Source: JAFDZO01 sp044226845 (GTDB lineage: Bacteria > Bacteroidota > Ignavibacteria > Tepidaquicellales > Tepidaquicellaceae). Taken from it: a stretch of DNA of 64,000 nt. The position numbers and the translations under genes are program-made. The stretch covers positions 100,163 through 164,162 of the forward strand of contig JBGAGG010000009.1 in assembly GCA_044226845.1 (NCBI GenBank). The letters run 5' to 3'. The notes beneath the pieces are model-generated. The model made no database searches. It worked only from the letters and a program-made list of their open reading frames with translations, and was not told the DNA's origin. Positions 51,999 to 60,446 of this stretch are shown piece after piece (position 1 is the stretch's first letter; every line of letters starts with the position of its first letter).

Positions 51999-52088
51999 AA
52001 TGTTGTTTTTGTTTTTAATAAATGCACGTATAAAATTCGTAAGAAAAGACGAGATATTATATTCAATAATTGATATATATCAAACGGT

Positions 52089-52197
52089 GGGCGCCCTCGT
52101 CCCGCCGGAGGCGGGTCCTGTTGCACAAATAAATCAGACGGAGTCTGATTTATTTGTGCTGCAGCCGCTCCGATGAAATCGGAGCGGGAGGGCGCCC
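52089..52197. repeat. GC-rich three-arm cloverleaf palindrome
   Basis: A 109-base element that folds completely. Outer stem: GGGCGCCCTC (52089-52098) with GAGGGCGCCC (52188-52197). Three hairpins lie inside: CCCGCC/GGCGGG with loop GGA (52101-52115); GCACAAATAAATCAGAC with its perfect 17-base complement and loop GGA (52123-52159); CCGCTCCGAT/ATCGGAGCGG with loop GAA (52165-52187). All stems are perfect and all loops are three bases long. It is far richer in G+C than its surroundings and stands in the divergent spacer between pdxH and the gene at 52350. It is not a tRNA. Confidence 0.93.
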
Positions 52198-52349
52198 CCT
52201 GCACAAAATGTCAAAATTTACCACAATTTGAAAACTTATAGAAAATTTCAAGTAAAATGATGGAACTTAACACCCGATTTTGGGATTAAAAATATTAAAG
52301 AATGAATTTAATCTTAAATTTAAGATGACTAAATTTAGGGCTTTAGTAA

Positions 52350-53864
52350 ATGAAGGATAATTTGACAGAAAATACCGACGAAAAAGACATAAACCGTAAG
52401 GAAACCAAAACTCTTGAACAAAGTATTCTGGATGATATTGATAATTACGAATCGAACATTGTTATTAACAGCGATAACAAAAGCAAATCTGAAGAAGTAA
52501 AAGAGAATAAAGAATCTTCTGAAATTTCTGAAACTATTATTGAAACAACAGAAACAAAAACAGAAGAGGAAATAAAAGAAGAACCCGTTCAGAAATTACA
52601 GGCTGCCGCCGCAGGCGAAAGCAATTACCAGATAAACTTAATAAATGAAAATTTATTAAGAATAAGAGTTAAGACCAGAAAAGGTGTAAACATTGACTGC
52701 TCGGTTAAGGACACAAAGTCCTTATCTGAAACACAGAGTAATCGTTTATATCTCCACCCAAAGCCCGGCGAAGAGGTTCAAGAGGTAGAAATAATAATAT
52801 CTATTGACCCGAGCACAGGCGAATTAATCGTAGAAAAAAAAAAAGATGAAAACGGGCAATTAGTACAGCCTGTTAGCTTCACTCCGAATCCCGAAGTTGA
52901 AAACCTCATTATGCCTGTTGACCTAGGCAGACCTGATGAGCCTATAATCCCTTTGACCGAAGATGAACTACTCGAGCAAAAGATTGGAAAGAAAAATCCT
53001 TTTCATCTCAACCGTTTAGTATACAGAAGAAATATGACTATCGGAATTATCTCCGCAGTCATATTTGCCTGCATATCTGCACTATTGTTTTATAATTTTT
53101 ACGGAAAGACTGAGACTAAGACACTTCAGCCTGAGCAAAGGCTTATCATATTGAATGACATCCCAACAAAGATAAATTTCAAAGAATACGAAGACCCGAA
53201 CAAACCGAAGGAAGAGCCGAAGACTGACGGAAGTGTTCCTGATAAATTAGCGCCGCCGACAATTACAAGAAATATTATCAAAGCTCCGAAAATAACAAGA
53301 CCGAAGATAAATATTCCACAGGATACAAACCTGACGAACGATGCAACTAAGCAATTAGATTCATTAAGAAAATTGCAGGCAAACAATGACAGCTTGCGTA
53401 AAGCTGATTCCTTAAATACAGCTAATAACAATATACCTGACTCAAATAAAACAGAATTGAATGATCAGGTCTTTGGCTTAAAAATGGTATTCCCAAAAAA
53501 CTGGGCTTTGGCAAATTATTTATCTGAGATAAATGCTGATTCTAAAGGTATTGCTCTTGCCGATACTTCAGCTCCTAAAGGAACAATCAATGTATTCATT
53601 AGTATAGATAATGCAGGTAAAGAGGAATTCAAAGCTTCGGATACAAAAACACTATTCCCTGTAAATGACAGCACTATAACTGCTTACGTTGGCGAGCCAC
53701 GGACACTTGCAGGATATACTTCGGTAAGATATTACATGTTTTTAAAAGCGGATAAGCTCTCTATAAATGTTCAGGTAAGAAAACAGAATTATGATCAGTA
53801 CAAACCGATTGTTGATGCAATGCTGAAGACAATAAATATAAATCCGCCTGCCCCGCCGAAATAG
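52350..53864 (+). CDS. Single-pass envelope protein with acidic cytoplasmic and PsbP-like periplasmic parts
   Basis: A 504-residue protein. Residues 1-85 are disordered and highly acidic (Glu, Lys, Asn, Ser). Residues ~90-165 form a small beta domain. A transmembrane helix lies at ~230-251 (IGIISAVIFACISALLFYNF). Then comes a proline-rich linker (~280-325, with KPKEEPK and PKITRPKINIP) of TonB-like composition, a SLRKxxxxNDSLRKADSL helix, and a C-terminal domain (~373-500) opening LKMVFPKNWAL and ending YDQYKPIVDAMLKTININ. The last domain recalls PsbP-like folds. I do not recognise the whole architecture. The Pro/Lys-rich linker suggests it spans the periplasm. Confidence 0.65.
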   Translation: MKDNLTENTDEKDINRKETKTLEQSILDDIDNYESNIVINSDNKSKSEEVKENKESSEISETIIETTETKTEEEIKEEPVQKLQAAAAGESNYQINLINENLLRIRVKTRKGVNIDCSVKDTKSLSETQSNRLYLHPKPGEEVQEVEIIISIDPSTGELIVEKKKDENGQLVQPVSFTPNPEVENLIMPVDLGRPDEPIIPLTEDELLEQKIGKKNPFHLNRLVYRRNMTIGIISAVIFACISALLFYNFYGKTETKTLQPEQRLIILNDIPTKINFKEYEDPNKPKEEPKTDGSVPDKLAPPTITRNIIKAPKITRPKINIPQDTNLTNDATKQLDSLRKLQANNDSLRKADSLNTANNNIPDSNKTELNDQVFGLKMVFPKNWALANYLSEINADSKGIALADTSAPKGTINVFISIDNAGKEEFKASDTKTLFPVNDSTITAYVGEPRTLAGYTSVRYYMFLKADKLSINVQVRKQNYDQYKPIVDAMLKTININPPAPPK

Positions 53865-53901
53865 TTCAGCAATTTTTTAAAGTGATTTTATAACAAAACA
53901 A

Positions 53902-53934
53902 AAAAGGCTTATCGGTAAGAGATAAGCCTTTTAG
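53902..53934 (+). terminator. Rho-independent terminator
   Basis: Twelve-base perfect stem AAAAGGCTTATC/GATAAGCCTTTT with a seven-base loop, followed by AG and a TTAAAAA tail, 37 bases after the gene ending at 53864. Confidence 0.82.
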
Positions 53935-53946
53935 TTAAAAATCCGC

Positions 53947-53980
53947 TGCCAAAGGGGGAGTGGCACATAACCTTCGGCAA
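53947..53980 (-). terminator. Hairpin terminator of the small minus-strand gene
   Basis: On the minus strand TTGCCGAAGG pairs with CCTTTGGCAG (two G-T wobbles) around a 15-base loop that contains CCCCC, followed by CGGATTTTTAAC. Confidence 0.55.
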
Positions 53981-54005
53981 CAGATGAATGACACCTTTTA
54001 TTGAA

Positions 54006-54191
54006 CTACGAAAAATTAATAAACCTGTCAAAAAATCCGAATCTTCTCATACCCGGAATATATGAGTCAATTTTTTTAGATTCGGCTTCTTTGTTACTTT
54101 TATTGTAAACTTCCGTTTTTTCGGATACTTGCTCAGTAGAGCAAAGAGAATTTTGTTCTTCCCCCGAGATGTAAATCCAGCATTTGAACAT
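54006..54191 (-). CDS. Small hypothetical protein
   Basis: A 61-residue hydrophilic protein with two cysteines near the N-terminus, opening MFKCWIYISGEE. No signal peptide or membrane helix is seen. Its reality is supported by an excellent ribosome binding site (AAAGGA six bases before the ATG) that few genes in this window have, and by a following terminator-like hairpin. The upstream region carries ACCCCCTA. It lies 45 bases downstream of another small gene on the same strand. I do not recognise the sequence. Confidence 0.55.
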   Translation of the reverse strand: MFKCWIYISGEEQNSLCSTEQVSEKTEVYNKSNKEAESKKIDSYIPGMRRFGFFDRFINFS

Positions 54192-54236
54192 TATTATTCC
54201 TTTGTTTTTATTAGGGGGTAATATATAAAATTATAG

Positions 54237-54443
54237 TTATTCCTGAGCTTCTCTATCAACAATTCTACCATCTTCGTCATATGTGACTATATACCATTTT
54301 CCATCTATAAATTCATATCTAACTATCTCTGCGCTTGATGCTTTATATTGCAAGTCAGTTTGAGCAGAAACAAAATTAGGGGTAGCGCTGCTAAAAGATA
54401 TTACGGCAAAAACAAGGAGGAGAAAAATTTTAAAGTTGTTCAT
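54237..54443 (-). CDS. Small secreted protein of unknown function
   Basis: A 68-residue protein with a convincing signal peptide (KIFLLLVFAVISFSS ... SAQ, cleavage near residue 28), leaving about 40 mature residues: TDLQYKASSAEIVRYEFIDGKWYIVTYDEDGRIVDREAQE in essence a beta-rich fragment (broken here for length; the aromatic residues fall in strands). It is probably exported to the periplasm. Not a family I can name. It precedes the 61-residue gene on the same strand. Confidence 0.6.
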   Translation of the reverse strand: MNNFKIFLLLVFAVISFSSATPNFVSAQTDLQYKASSAEIVRYEFIDGKWYIVTYDEDGRIVDREAQE

Positions 54444-54607
54444 ATGGAGTTCTATTTTTTGTTAGATAAAATTAGGTATGTTTAGTTCGAATTGCAAAAC
54501 TTATTAAGAACAAAAATAAAATGAAAATATTTCTAATTTTAATAAATTTGTAGATTTTTTGGGAAATTTTACATAATTTAGGGTAGAAAAAATAAAATTT
54601 CACTCAA

Positions 54608-56110
54608 ATGGTCAATTGCCATTTTGTAGACATATTAAAAACCTTAAATCCGAATGAATTACCTCGTTTTAGGGATTTTCTAGACTCTCCTTTCTTCAAC
54701 AAAAGGAAAAAAATCGTAAAATTATTCGATGTGATGAAGGATTATTATCCATTCTTCACAGATATAAATTTTACCAGGGAAAGTATCTTTGAAAAAGTTT
54801 ATCCCGGCGAACAATTTAACTATGCAAAGATTAATGAAGGGCTAAGCGCGTTATACAAACTTTCTCTAAATATTATTAAACAGGTTGCAAATGAAAATAA
54901 CAGAATCTTCTCTGATATACCGTTTCTGGAAGAATTAAGAAAAAGGTCACTTAAAAATATTTTCGCGTTACAGAGTAAAGATATTTATTTGAAAATAAAC
55001 AATTTCGAAGATCTGGATTCAAATGTATTTCTGAAACAATATCTGGTTCAAATTGAAAAAATAAATTTCGGAATACTCTTTGAAAAAAATAACAGGAAAG
55101 AGTTTGTTCAAAACCATCTTGCTGAATTAAATAAAACAGCTGTTTCTCTTACAAATTTTTTTATTGCAGAACTTATATCGGTTTCTGTTAATAGTTTTAA
55201 CTATTCACGTATTTTCTCCAATGAAAATTATAACATATTTGAAAAAGTACACGAGCATGATTTAATAGCGCAGCTTTTTGAGATAATAAAACCGTACAAT
55301 AAGTACGATACGTATCTTAATCTTCTGGGCTGCTATTTCGAGGCTGTTTATGATCTGAAAAATAAAGATAAATATTATGAATATAAAAGAAAGGTGCTCG
55401 CGCATACGAAGGAAATGAGTGTCGACGACTTAAGCTATCACCTGAACTGCCTGAAATCATATTGCATGATACAAAAAAAATCAGTTGAGTTTGGCGAAGA
55501 GTTTTCAAAAGAATATTTAAATTTGCAGGAAGCTATTTTAGAAAGGAATTTATTTGCAAACAGTAAATCAGAGTTCTTTTTAAAAGAGCAGTACCTTAAC
55601 ATGCTTGTAAACTATGATGCATTTAAGGATAAAAATAAATTTAAATCATTACTGTTATATTCTAAATATGTACACCCGGATTTTCGTGATGATATGATTA
55701 ATTTAACTGAAGCCTATTATTATTTCCATAGTTTCTCTTATGAAAAAGTTTTTGCTAAATTGAAAAAAATTCAATCTCTTGATAAAACTTACGAAGAAAA
55801 AATTCATGCGCTTACAATTAGATCTTTGTATGAATTGGGAAAATTTGTTGAAGCTTTGGATCAAATAATTCTTTTTAAAAAACAGCTTCGTTCCAACAAA
55901 TTTATTTCTAAGAAAAAAATCGATAATGAGTTAAGATTTCTGACAACTGTGGAAAAACTGATTAAACTTAAAGAGAAAAATGGAAATAATTTAGAAGCAG
56001 AGTTAATAAAAAATAGAATTGGAAAAGATGATCTTATCCCTAACAGAGAATGGCTAATCGAAAAATGCTACGAGCTTTACGAAAAACCAAAACAAGCATA
56101 CCAATATTAA
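54608..56110 (+). CDS. Large alpha-helical protein of unknown function (paralogue 2)
   Basis: A 500-residue protein, cytoplasmic by sequence (no signal, no helix anchor), rich in Lys, Asn, Phe and Tyr and predicted all-helical. It shares spaced motifs with the protein at 42850-44259: FLDSPFFN, MKDYYPFF, FEKVYPGEQFN, DFRDDMINLTEAYYYF and a closing EWLIEKCYELYEK. Both are of similar length, divergent in sequence, and lie next to T9SS propeller genes; this one is convergent with two of them. The repeats look like TPR-related helical hairpins, so a scaffold role is likely. No database family is evident to me. Confidence 0.7.
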   Translation: MVNCHFVDILKTLNPNELPRFRDFLDSPFFNKRKKIVKLFDVMKDYYPFFTDINFTRESIFEKVYPGEQFNYAKINEGLSALYKLSLNIIKQVANENNRIFSDIPFLEELRKRSLKNIFALQSKDIYLKINNFEDLDSNVFLKQYLVQIEKINFGILFEKNNRKEFVQNHLAELNKTAVSLTNFFIAELISVSVNSFNYSRIFSNENYNIFEKVHEHDLIAQLFEIIKPYNKYDTYLNLLGCYFEAVYDLKNKDKYYEYKRKVLAHTKEMSVDDLSYHLNCLKSYCMIQKKSVEFGEEFSKEYLNLQEAILERNLFANSKSEFFLKEQYLNMLVNYDAFKDKNKFKSLLLYSKYVHPDFRDDMINLTEAYYYFHSFSYEKVFAKLKKIQSLDKTYEEKIHALTIRSLYELGKFVEALDQIILFKKQLRSNKFISKKKIDNELRFLTTVEKLIKLKEKNGNNLEAELIKNRIGKDDLIPNREWLIEKCYELYEKPKQAYQY

Positions 56111-56131
56111 TAGCATTAGTTAATAATAAGG

Positions 56132-56161
56132 AACTCCTGCATGCGTTTGCATACAGGAGTT
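56132..56161 (+). terminator. Hairpin terminator after the helical protein
   Basis: Stem AACTCCTG/CAGGAGTT extended past a mismatch by ATGC/GCAT around a GTTT loop, followed by ATTGTTAG. Hairpin is strong, T tract is weak. Confidence 0.6.
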
Positions 56162-56187
56162 ATTGTTAGTGTTAGAGGAGGGAGCAA

Positions 56188-56265
56188 ATGATTAAAGCTT
56201 TCTGTGACATGATTTTTTATTTTATAATTTTTATTTTATTAATGACATCTTTTTTATTTCACTGA
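56188..56265 (+). CDS. Possible 25-residue hydrophobic peptide with strong ribosome binding site
   Basis: ATG at 56188 follows AGAGGAGGGAG by a few bases, one of the best Shine-Dalgarno sequences in the window. The ORF has 25 codons: MIKAFCDM, a hydrophobic run (IFYFIIFILLMTSFLF) and a final His. It would be a single-helix membrane peptide. Its last 35 bases overlap the 3' end of the minus-strand SGNH gene. Only the ribosome binding site and composition support it. Confidence 0.3.
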   Translation: MIKAFCDMIFYFIIFILLMTSFLFH

Positions 56266-57565
56266 AATTTCCCATCTCCAGCTTATAAAAATAAATTCCG
56301 CTTGCAAGATTCTCCGCATCAAAGCTAACTTCGTAATATCCTATTCCCTGATTTTCCGATACTAACTTATTTACTTCCCTGCCGTTCATATCATACACTG
56401 CTAAGCTCACAAAGTCCGCTTTATTTATGCTGTATCTTATGCTCGTTGAAGGATTAAAAGGATTCGGAAAATTCTGATACAGCTCAAAACTGTCCGGCAC
56501 AAATCCTTCGATTCTTTTTACACTTGTTACTGTCTGCACAATCGGCGCAAGCTGCCTTGCAACTTCATTCATACCTTCCGATAAATCCGGATGCACTTTA
56601 TCTGCGCCTAAATATCTGCTTTCATTACTGCTGAACAGCGAATATAAATCCAGTCCTCTTTTTACTTTCGGATTTGCGGCATTCTCATTCATTACAGTAT
56701 TCCATATATCTCTGTAGGCTATCTGCGTACCTGCATCTACAAAACTTTCCTTCGTATGATGAATTGAATTATAAACAACTTTCACTCCAAGCCCGTTAAG
56801 AAAGCTTATATAACTTCTCATATCATTGCCGAAGCTGGCTGCAGGATATCCATTGTGAGCATTATTCGCTCCGAAGAAAAATACAGCTATCGGGTATGCA
56901 TTATGGTCTGCGTATCTTCCGCCCGCCAAATATTCATTATGATAATCGTTATACCAGTCAGAGTGCTGCGAGCCGTTCACACCCCTGTTTATCACCGATA
57001 TCTTTTTACCTGTCGAAATCCTCAGCGCTGTCTGAAGCATGTGAGCAATGTTATCTGCATAATTATAATCTTCATTGCCGCATCTTATCAAAGTTCTCAG
57101 CATACACTGGTCACCGTAATCGAGAAGCGAGTGTCCCCACAATACTACGTGAAGAGTATCCGCACCTGTCAGCACCGGTTCTGCAGAGGTAGTAAAAGTA
57201 ATTACATTGCTTGAGGGCGACCATATCACTCCGTTATTGTACATTGCATTAGCGGTGTACTGAGTGCCGGGTTTACAACCCAGAATATTTTTTACCGTTA
57301 AGTCATTCTGGTCGGCAGTGAAAGGAAACGATATCCATGCACCGGCTGTATCACACTGGTTCCACCACGTATCCATTACTGTATCGGCAGCAGTTTCGCG
57401 TATTATCCATCTTGTATTCTGAATTCCTGAAGATGTATTTGAAAGAGTTAGCGTAAAGCTTCCCCATGTTACATTCGATACTGCAATTGTGGGAGTGTTC
57501 AACTGCGCAAATGCATTCACTGAAGAAAGAACTAAAATTACTAAGAGAAGAATTTTTGATTTCAT
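56231..57565 (-). CDS. Secreted SGNH/GDSL hydrolase with T9SS sorting domain
   Basis: A 444-residue exoprotein: signal peptide (LLLVILVLSSVNAFA), a fibronectin type III-like segment (~22-130), then an SGNH hydrolase domain (~135-345). Blocks: VVLWGHSLLDYGDQ (Ser nucleophile in the GHS variant of GDS), INRGVNGSQ (Gly block), FFGANNAHNG (Asn block) and DKVHPDLSEG (DxxH). The C-terminal T9SS domain begins LYQNFPNPFNPSTSIRYSI and ends EIKKMSLIK. Expected activity: ester removal from lipids or from acetylated polysaccharides outside the cell. It lies 45 bases downstream of another T9SS gene on the same strand. Confidence 0.85.
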   Translation of the reverse strand: MKSKILLLVILVLSSVNAFAQLNTPTIAVSNVTWGSFTLTLSNTSSGIQNTRWIIRETAADTVMDTWWNQCDTAGAWISFPFTADQNDLTVKNILGCKPGTQYTANAMYNNGVIWSPSSNVITFTTSAEPVLTGADTLHVVLWGHSLLDYGDQCMLRTLIRCGNEDYNYADNIAHMLQTALRISTGKKISVINRGVNGSQHSDWYNDYHNEYLAGGRYADHNAYPIAVFFFGANNAHNGYPAASFGNDMRSYISFLNGLGVKVVYNSIHHTKESFVDAGTQIAYRDIWNTVMNENAANPKVKRGLDLYSLFSSNESRYLGADKVHPDLSEGMNEVARQLAPIVQTVTSVKRIEGFVPDSFELYQNFPNPFNPSTSIRYSINKADFVSLAVYDMNGREVNKLVSENQGIGYYEVSFDAENLASGIYFYKLEMGNFSEIKKMSLIK

Positions 57566-57609
57566 ATTTTTTTATAATTATTAAATAAATTTTTACGAAA
57601 AAAGATTAT

Positions 57610-60207
57610 CTACTTCACTATCATCATCTTCTTTGTATCAGCAAATCCATTTGCAGTGAATCTATAGAAGTAAACTCCGCTGGGAAGATCATATCCGCTG
57701 AACTTTACAAACTGCCTTCCTTCCTGTTTATATCCGTCGAACAAAGTTGATATGAGTCTTCCGTTAATATCAAATACATCCATCTTAGCTATTCCCGCCT
57801 TCTTCATATTGAATTCTATTGTTGTCATAGGATTAAAAGGATTAGGATAATTCTGCCTTAATGAATAATTTTCTGCAACTGTGCTGCTGTTTCCTATTCC
57901 TGAAGGGTCATCGTCTAAATCTCTTATGTAAATTCCCCTGCCGAACGTTGCCGCATAAATTAAAAATCTTTGCGATACAAATCCGCTGTCTATATAAGTC
58001 ATCTCTGAAACCCGTACACTCTTCGGCATACCGTTATTCCACGGATACCAGTTTGCTCCGCCGTTTGTTGTTCCGAAAAAACCGAATCCCTGTGTTCCTA
58101 CATACAGCCTGTTAGGGTCAGTCGGATGAGCAACCATATCTGCCATAGGCACATCATCTAATCCCGTTCCCGTTATATTAGTCCAGTTCAATCCCTGATT
58201 TGTGGACTTAAAAATTTTATTGGCTGCCGTATTCTCTCCGCTTACTAAAGCATATACTACATCATTGCTTCTCGGCTGAACTCTTACTCTTTCTATCTGT
58301 GTTTGCCCTATACCGGGAGGAGTTCTGTCGCTCCATACTCCGCCGCTGTAAACCATTAGCTTTCCGCTGTTCACTCCGCCCGTATCCTGCGGGCATGCAA
58401 ATACAACTCCGTTATCTGTTACAGTTATCATTCTTTGTATAAATGCTCCGGGAGCCGTCGGACAGTTTAAATTTGTCCATGAGCTTCCTTCATTGCTCGT
58501 CCTCCACACTGTATTGCAGACGTTTGTATAAATGTTTACCGGAGTTTGTTTATCTGTCTTGATTGAATGATACCACATGCCGCATGGGTTTGATATATTT
58601 GATGACATATCGCTCCATGTTTCATAGTCTCCGCCGCTATTGCTTTTAAACCATCTGAAGGGTAAACTTCCTGTCGGAAAAACTCCTGATGTATTATAAA
58701 CTTTTTGTGTATTAAAAGGATGAAATGCCACACCGCCTCCGTCTCCGCGGAAAGTCATTCTGTAATCATTTCCGCCAAGATGTGTTACGCATACTCCGTT
58801 ATGCTCCAGACCCATTGCCTGGTCAATTTCGAATGACGGGCTTATTGAGAGATAAAATATTTCAGATGCATGAATTATATTATCCGGTGTAGTCCAGGTT
58901 AGTCCTTTATCGGTTGATTTAAATACGCCGCCGTCAGATGTGCTCCAAACTTCATTATTATTTTTCCATGCAAAAGATGTTATATCGTCATGAACATACT
59001 GGCCATCAACTCTTGTCCAGACTGTTCCTCCGTTAGATGAGCGTGCCATAAACTGTCCACCTGCTAAAACTGTATTCGGGTCATTGGGGCAGACACCTAT
59101 CCCGACATTGTTGAATCCCTGATTTCTCAGTATAGAACGGGCATTCGTATCTAATGACCAGCTTCCTCCTGCATTGGTGCTTTTTAAAACTCCAATCGTT
59201 GCCCATCCGGTATTACTTGTTACATTAGCATAAAGAATGTTTGGGAAATCTTTGCATACTGCTACCTTTGAGTTTCCTACATTTGATAAGCCTGTAGGAA
59301 GTACGCTCCAATTCAATCCTGCATTTGTCGATTTGTAAATTCCTCCTCTATAAAATCCATTTCGTATCGCATACATTATATTAGAATTAACAGGGTCTAA
59401 TTGTAAATCGGAAATTCGCTGCGAGCGGTCTGTTATAGTATCGCCTACAAATATTTTATTCCATGTGTTTCCGTCATCTGAAGTTCTGAACAATCCGTGA
59501 GAGGAAGCTGCAAGAACAATTGACGGATTTGTTCTGTGAATTTTTATTGAGCTGAACCATGCTACATTCGAATCAGGTAAATTCTGATAAATAAATGTGC
59601 CTGCATTATCGCGGGTTCTCCATAACCCCGTTCCCCTGTCATCGTTTGCAGGTCTGAATAATCCTGTACCAACGTAAAAATCAGAATCGTGAGATGGATG
59701 AGTTGCAAATGCTCCTATCTTCAATGAGTTAAGATTTTCCGAGTAAGGTATGGGATATATTATATATGGACCCGCCCATAAGCCGCCATGCGCAGAGCCA
59801 ATCCAGAAATTTCCGTTCCTGTCAAAATCTACAAGCATACATCTTCCGGAAAATTTGTGAAGTATATCAGGCGAGTACATATTTCTAATTCCTGCCGGAC
59901 CAATCGGCGACCAGGGTAATAGCATCGCATCATCTGCATAACGTTTATTTTTATGCATGGCATCAAGATTTTTCCAGATCTGATTTTGCTTTGCAGGCGA
60001 GACATCTGTTACCCGTGTATATTTCAGCTCAGCTTCTTTATTTTCATCTCCTTCGTTTTCAATTTCATTTTGATGTTCATTTTCTAAGTCAATTTTTTTT
60101 TCAACTATATTTTCTATGGATTTAAAATCCATCTTTGTTACAAACGCAGCGAGCGCAAACATAATTATAATAAGTGAGAAGAGATAAATTTTACTTTTCA
60201 TAAACAA
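57610..60207 (-). CDS. Secreted two-propeller BNR protein with T9SS sorting domain
   Basis: An 865-residue exoprotein, related in layout to the one at 44296-46884. After a hydrophobic signal/anchor (YLFSLIIIMFALAAFV) and a charged linker comes LPWSPIGPAGIRNMYSP, then Asp-box-like blades (RTSDDGNTWNK, STNAGLNWSV, STDKGLTWTT, STNQGLNWTN). The C-terminal T9SS domain begins SLRQNYPNPFNPMTTIEFNM and ends DTKKMMIVK. No hydrolase residues are obvious. Its start overlaps the following small membrane gene by 10 bases, suggesting co-translation with it, and the SGNH gene lies downstream. Confidence 0.88.
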   Translation of the reverse strand: MFMKSKIYLFSLIIIMFALAAFVTKMDFKSIENIVEKKIDLENEHQNEIENEGDENKEAELKYTRVTDVSPAKQNQIWKNLDAMHKNKRYADDAMLLPWSPIGPAGIRNMYSPDILHKFSGRCMLVDFDRNGNFWIGSAHGGLWAGPYIIYPIPYSENLNSLKIGAFATHPSHDSDFYVGTGLFRPANDDRGTGLWRTRDNAGTFIYQNLPDSNVAWFSSIKIHRTNPSIVLAASSHGLFRTSDDGNTWNKIFVGDTITDRSQRISDLQLDPVNSNIMYAIRNGFYRGGIYKSTNAGLNWSVLPTGLSNVGNSKVAVCKDFPNILYANVTSNTGWATIGVLKSTNAGGSWSLDTNARSILRNQGFNNVGIGVCPNDPNTVLAGGQFMARSSNGGTVWTRVDGQYVHDDITSFAWKNNNEVWSTSDGGVFKSTDKGLTWTTPDNIIHASEIFYLSISPSFEIDQAMGLEHNGVCVTHLGGNDYRMTFRGDGGGVAFHPFNTQKVYNTSGVFPTGSLPFRWFKSNSGGDYETWSDMSSNISNPCGMWYHSIKTDKQTPVNIYTNVCNTVWRTSNEGSSWTNLNCPTAPGAFIQRMITVTDNGVVFACPQDTGGVNSGKLMVYSGGVWSDRTPPGIGQTQIERVRVQPRSNDVVYALVSGENTAANKIFKSTNQGLNWTNITGTGLDDVPMADMVAHPTDPNRLYVGTQGFGFFGTTNGGANWYPWNNGMPKSVRVSEMTYIDSGFVSQRFLIYAATFGRGIYIRDLDDDPSGIGNSSTVAENYSLRQNYPNPFNPMTTIEFNMKKAGIAKMDVFDINGRLISTLFDGYKQEGRQFVKFSGYDLPSGVYFYRFTANGFADTKKMMIVK

Positions 60208-60446
60208 ATTATTAAAGTTATTAAAAGAACCGTTACTGCCGTCAGAAGCATAAAAGGAGTTATGCTTTTCCTGAAATTTATTTTTAAGGAGACGGCTGTA
60301 ATAATTAAGTTTGAAAGGGAGCCGAGAAACAGAAAGGATTGCCTTTCTGAAAAGACCAATGCAGTTATCAGAACTGAAAGAATAGTCGCCACTGAATATA
60401 TGAGAAGAAGATTTTCGTACCGCATAGTTTTAAAAGTCTTATACAA
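60198..60446 (-). CDS. Small membrane protein of unknown function
   Basis: An 82-residue protein with three hydrophobic helices (LLLIYSVATILSVLITALVF, FLFLGSLSNLIITAVSLKI and PFMLLTAVTVLLITLIICL). The true start may be the ATG seven codons in (MRYENLL). Its stop overlaps the start of the 865-residue T9SS gene by 10 bases. It could be a helper for, or merely transcribed with, that exoprotein. Not recognised. Confidence 0.6.
   Translation of the reverse strand: MYKTFKTMRYENLLLIYSVATILSVLITALVFSERQSFLFLGSLSNLIITAVSLKINFRKSITPFMLLTAVTVLLITLIICL

Noticed and set aside
52089..52197. Cloverleaf considered as a tRNA or tmRNA
   Set aside because: Arm lengths, three-base loops, missing anticodon loop, missing TTCGA motif and lack of CCA rule out a tRNA-type gene.
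51995..52204. A 69-codon minus-strand ORF across the cloverleaf
   Set aside because: Most of it is the palindrome read as protein. Composition is unlike its neighbours and it runs into the pdxH start.
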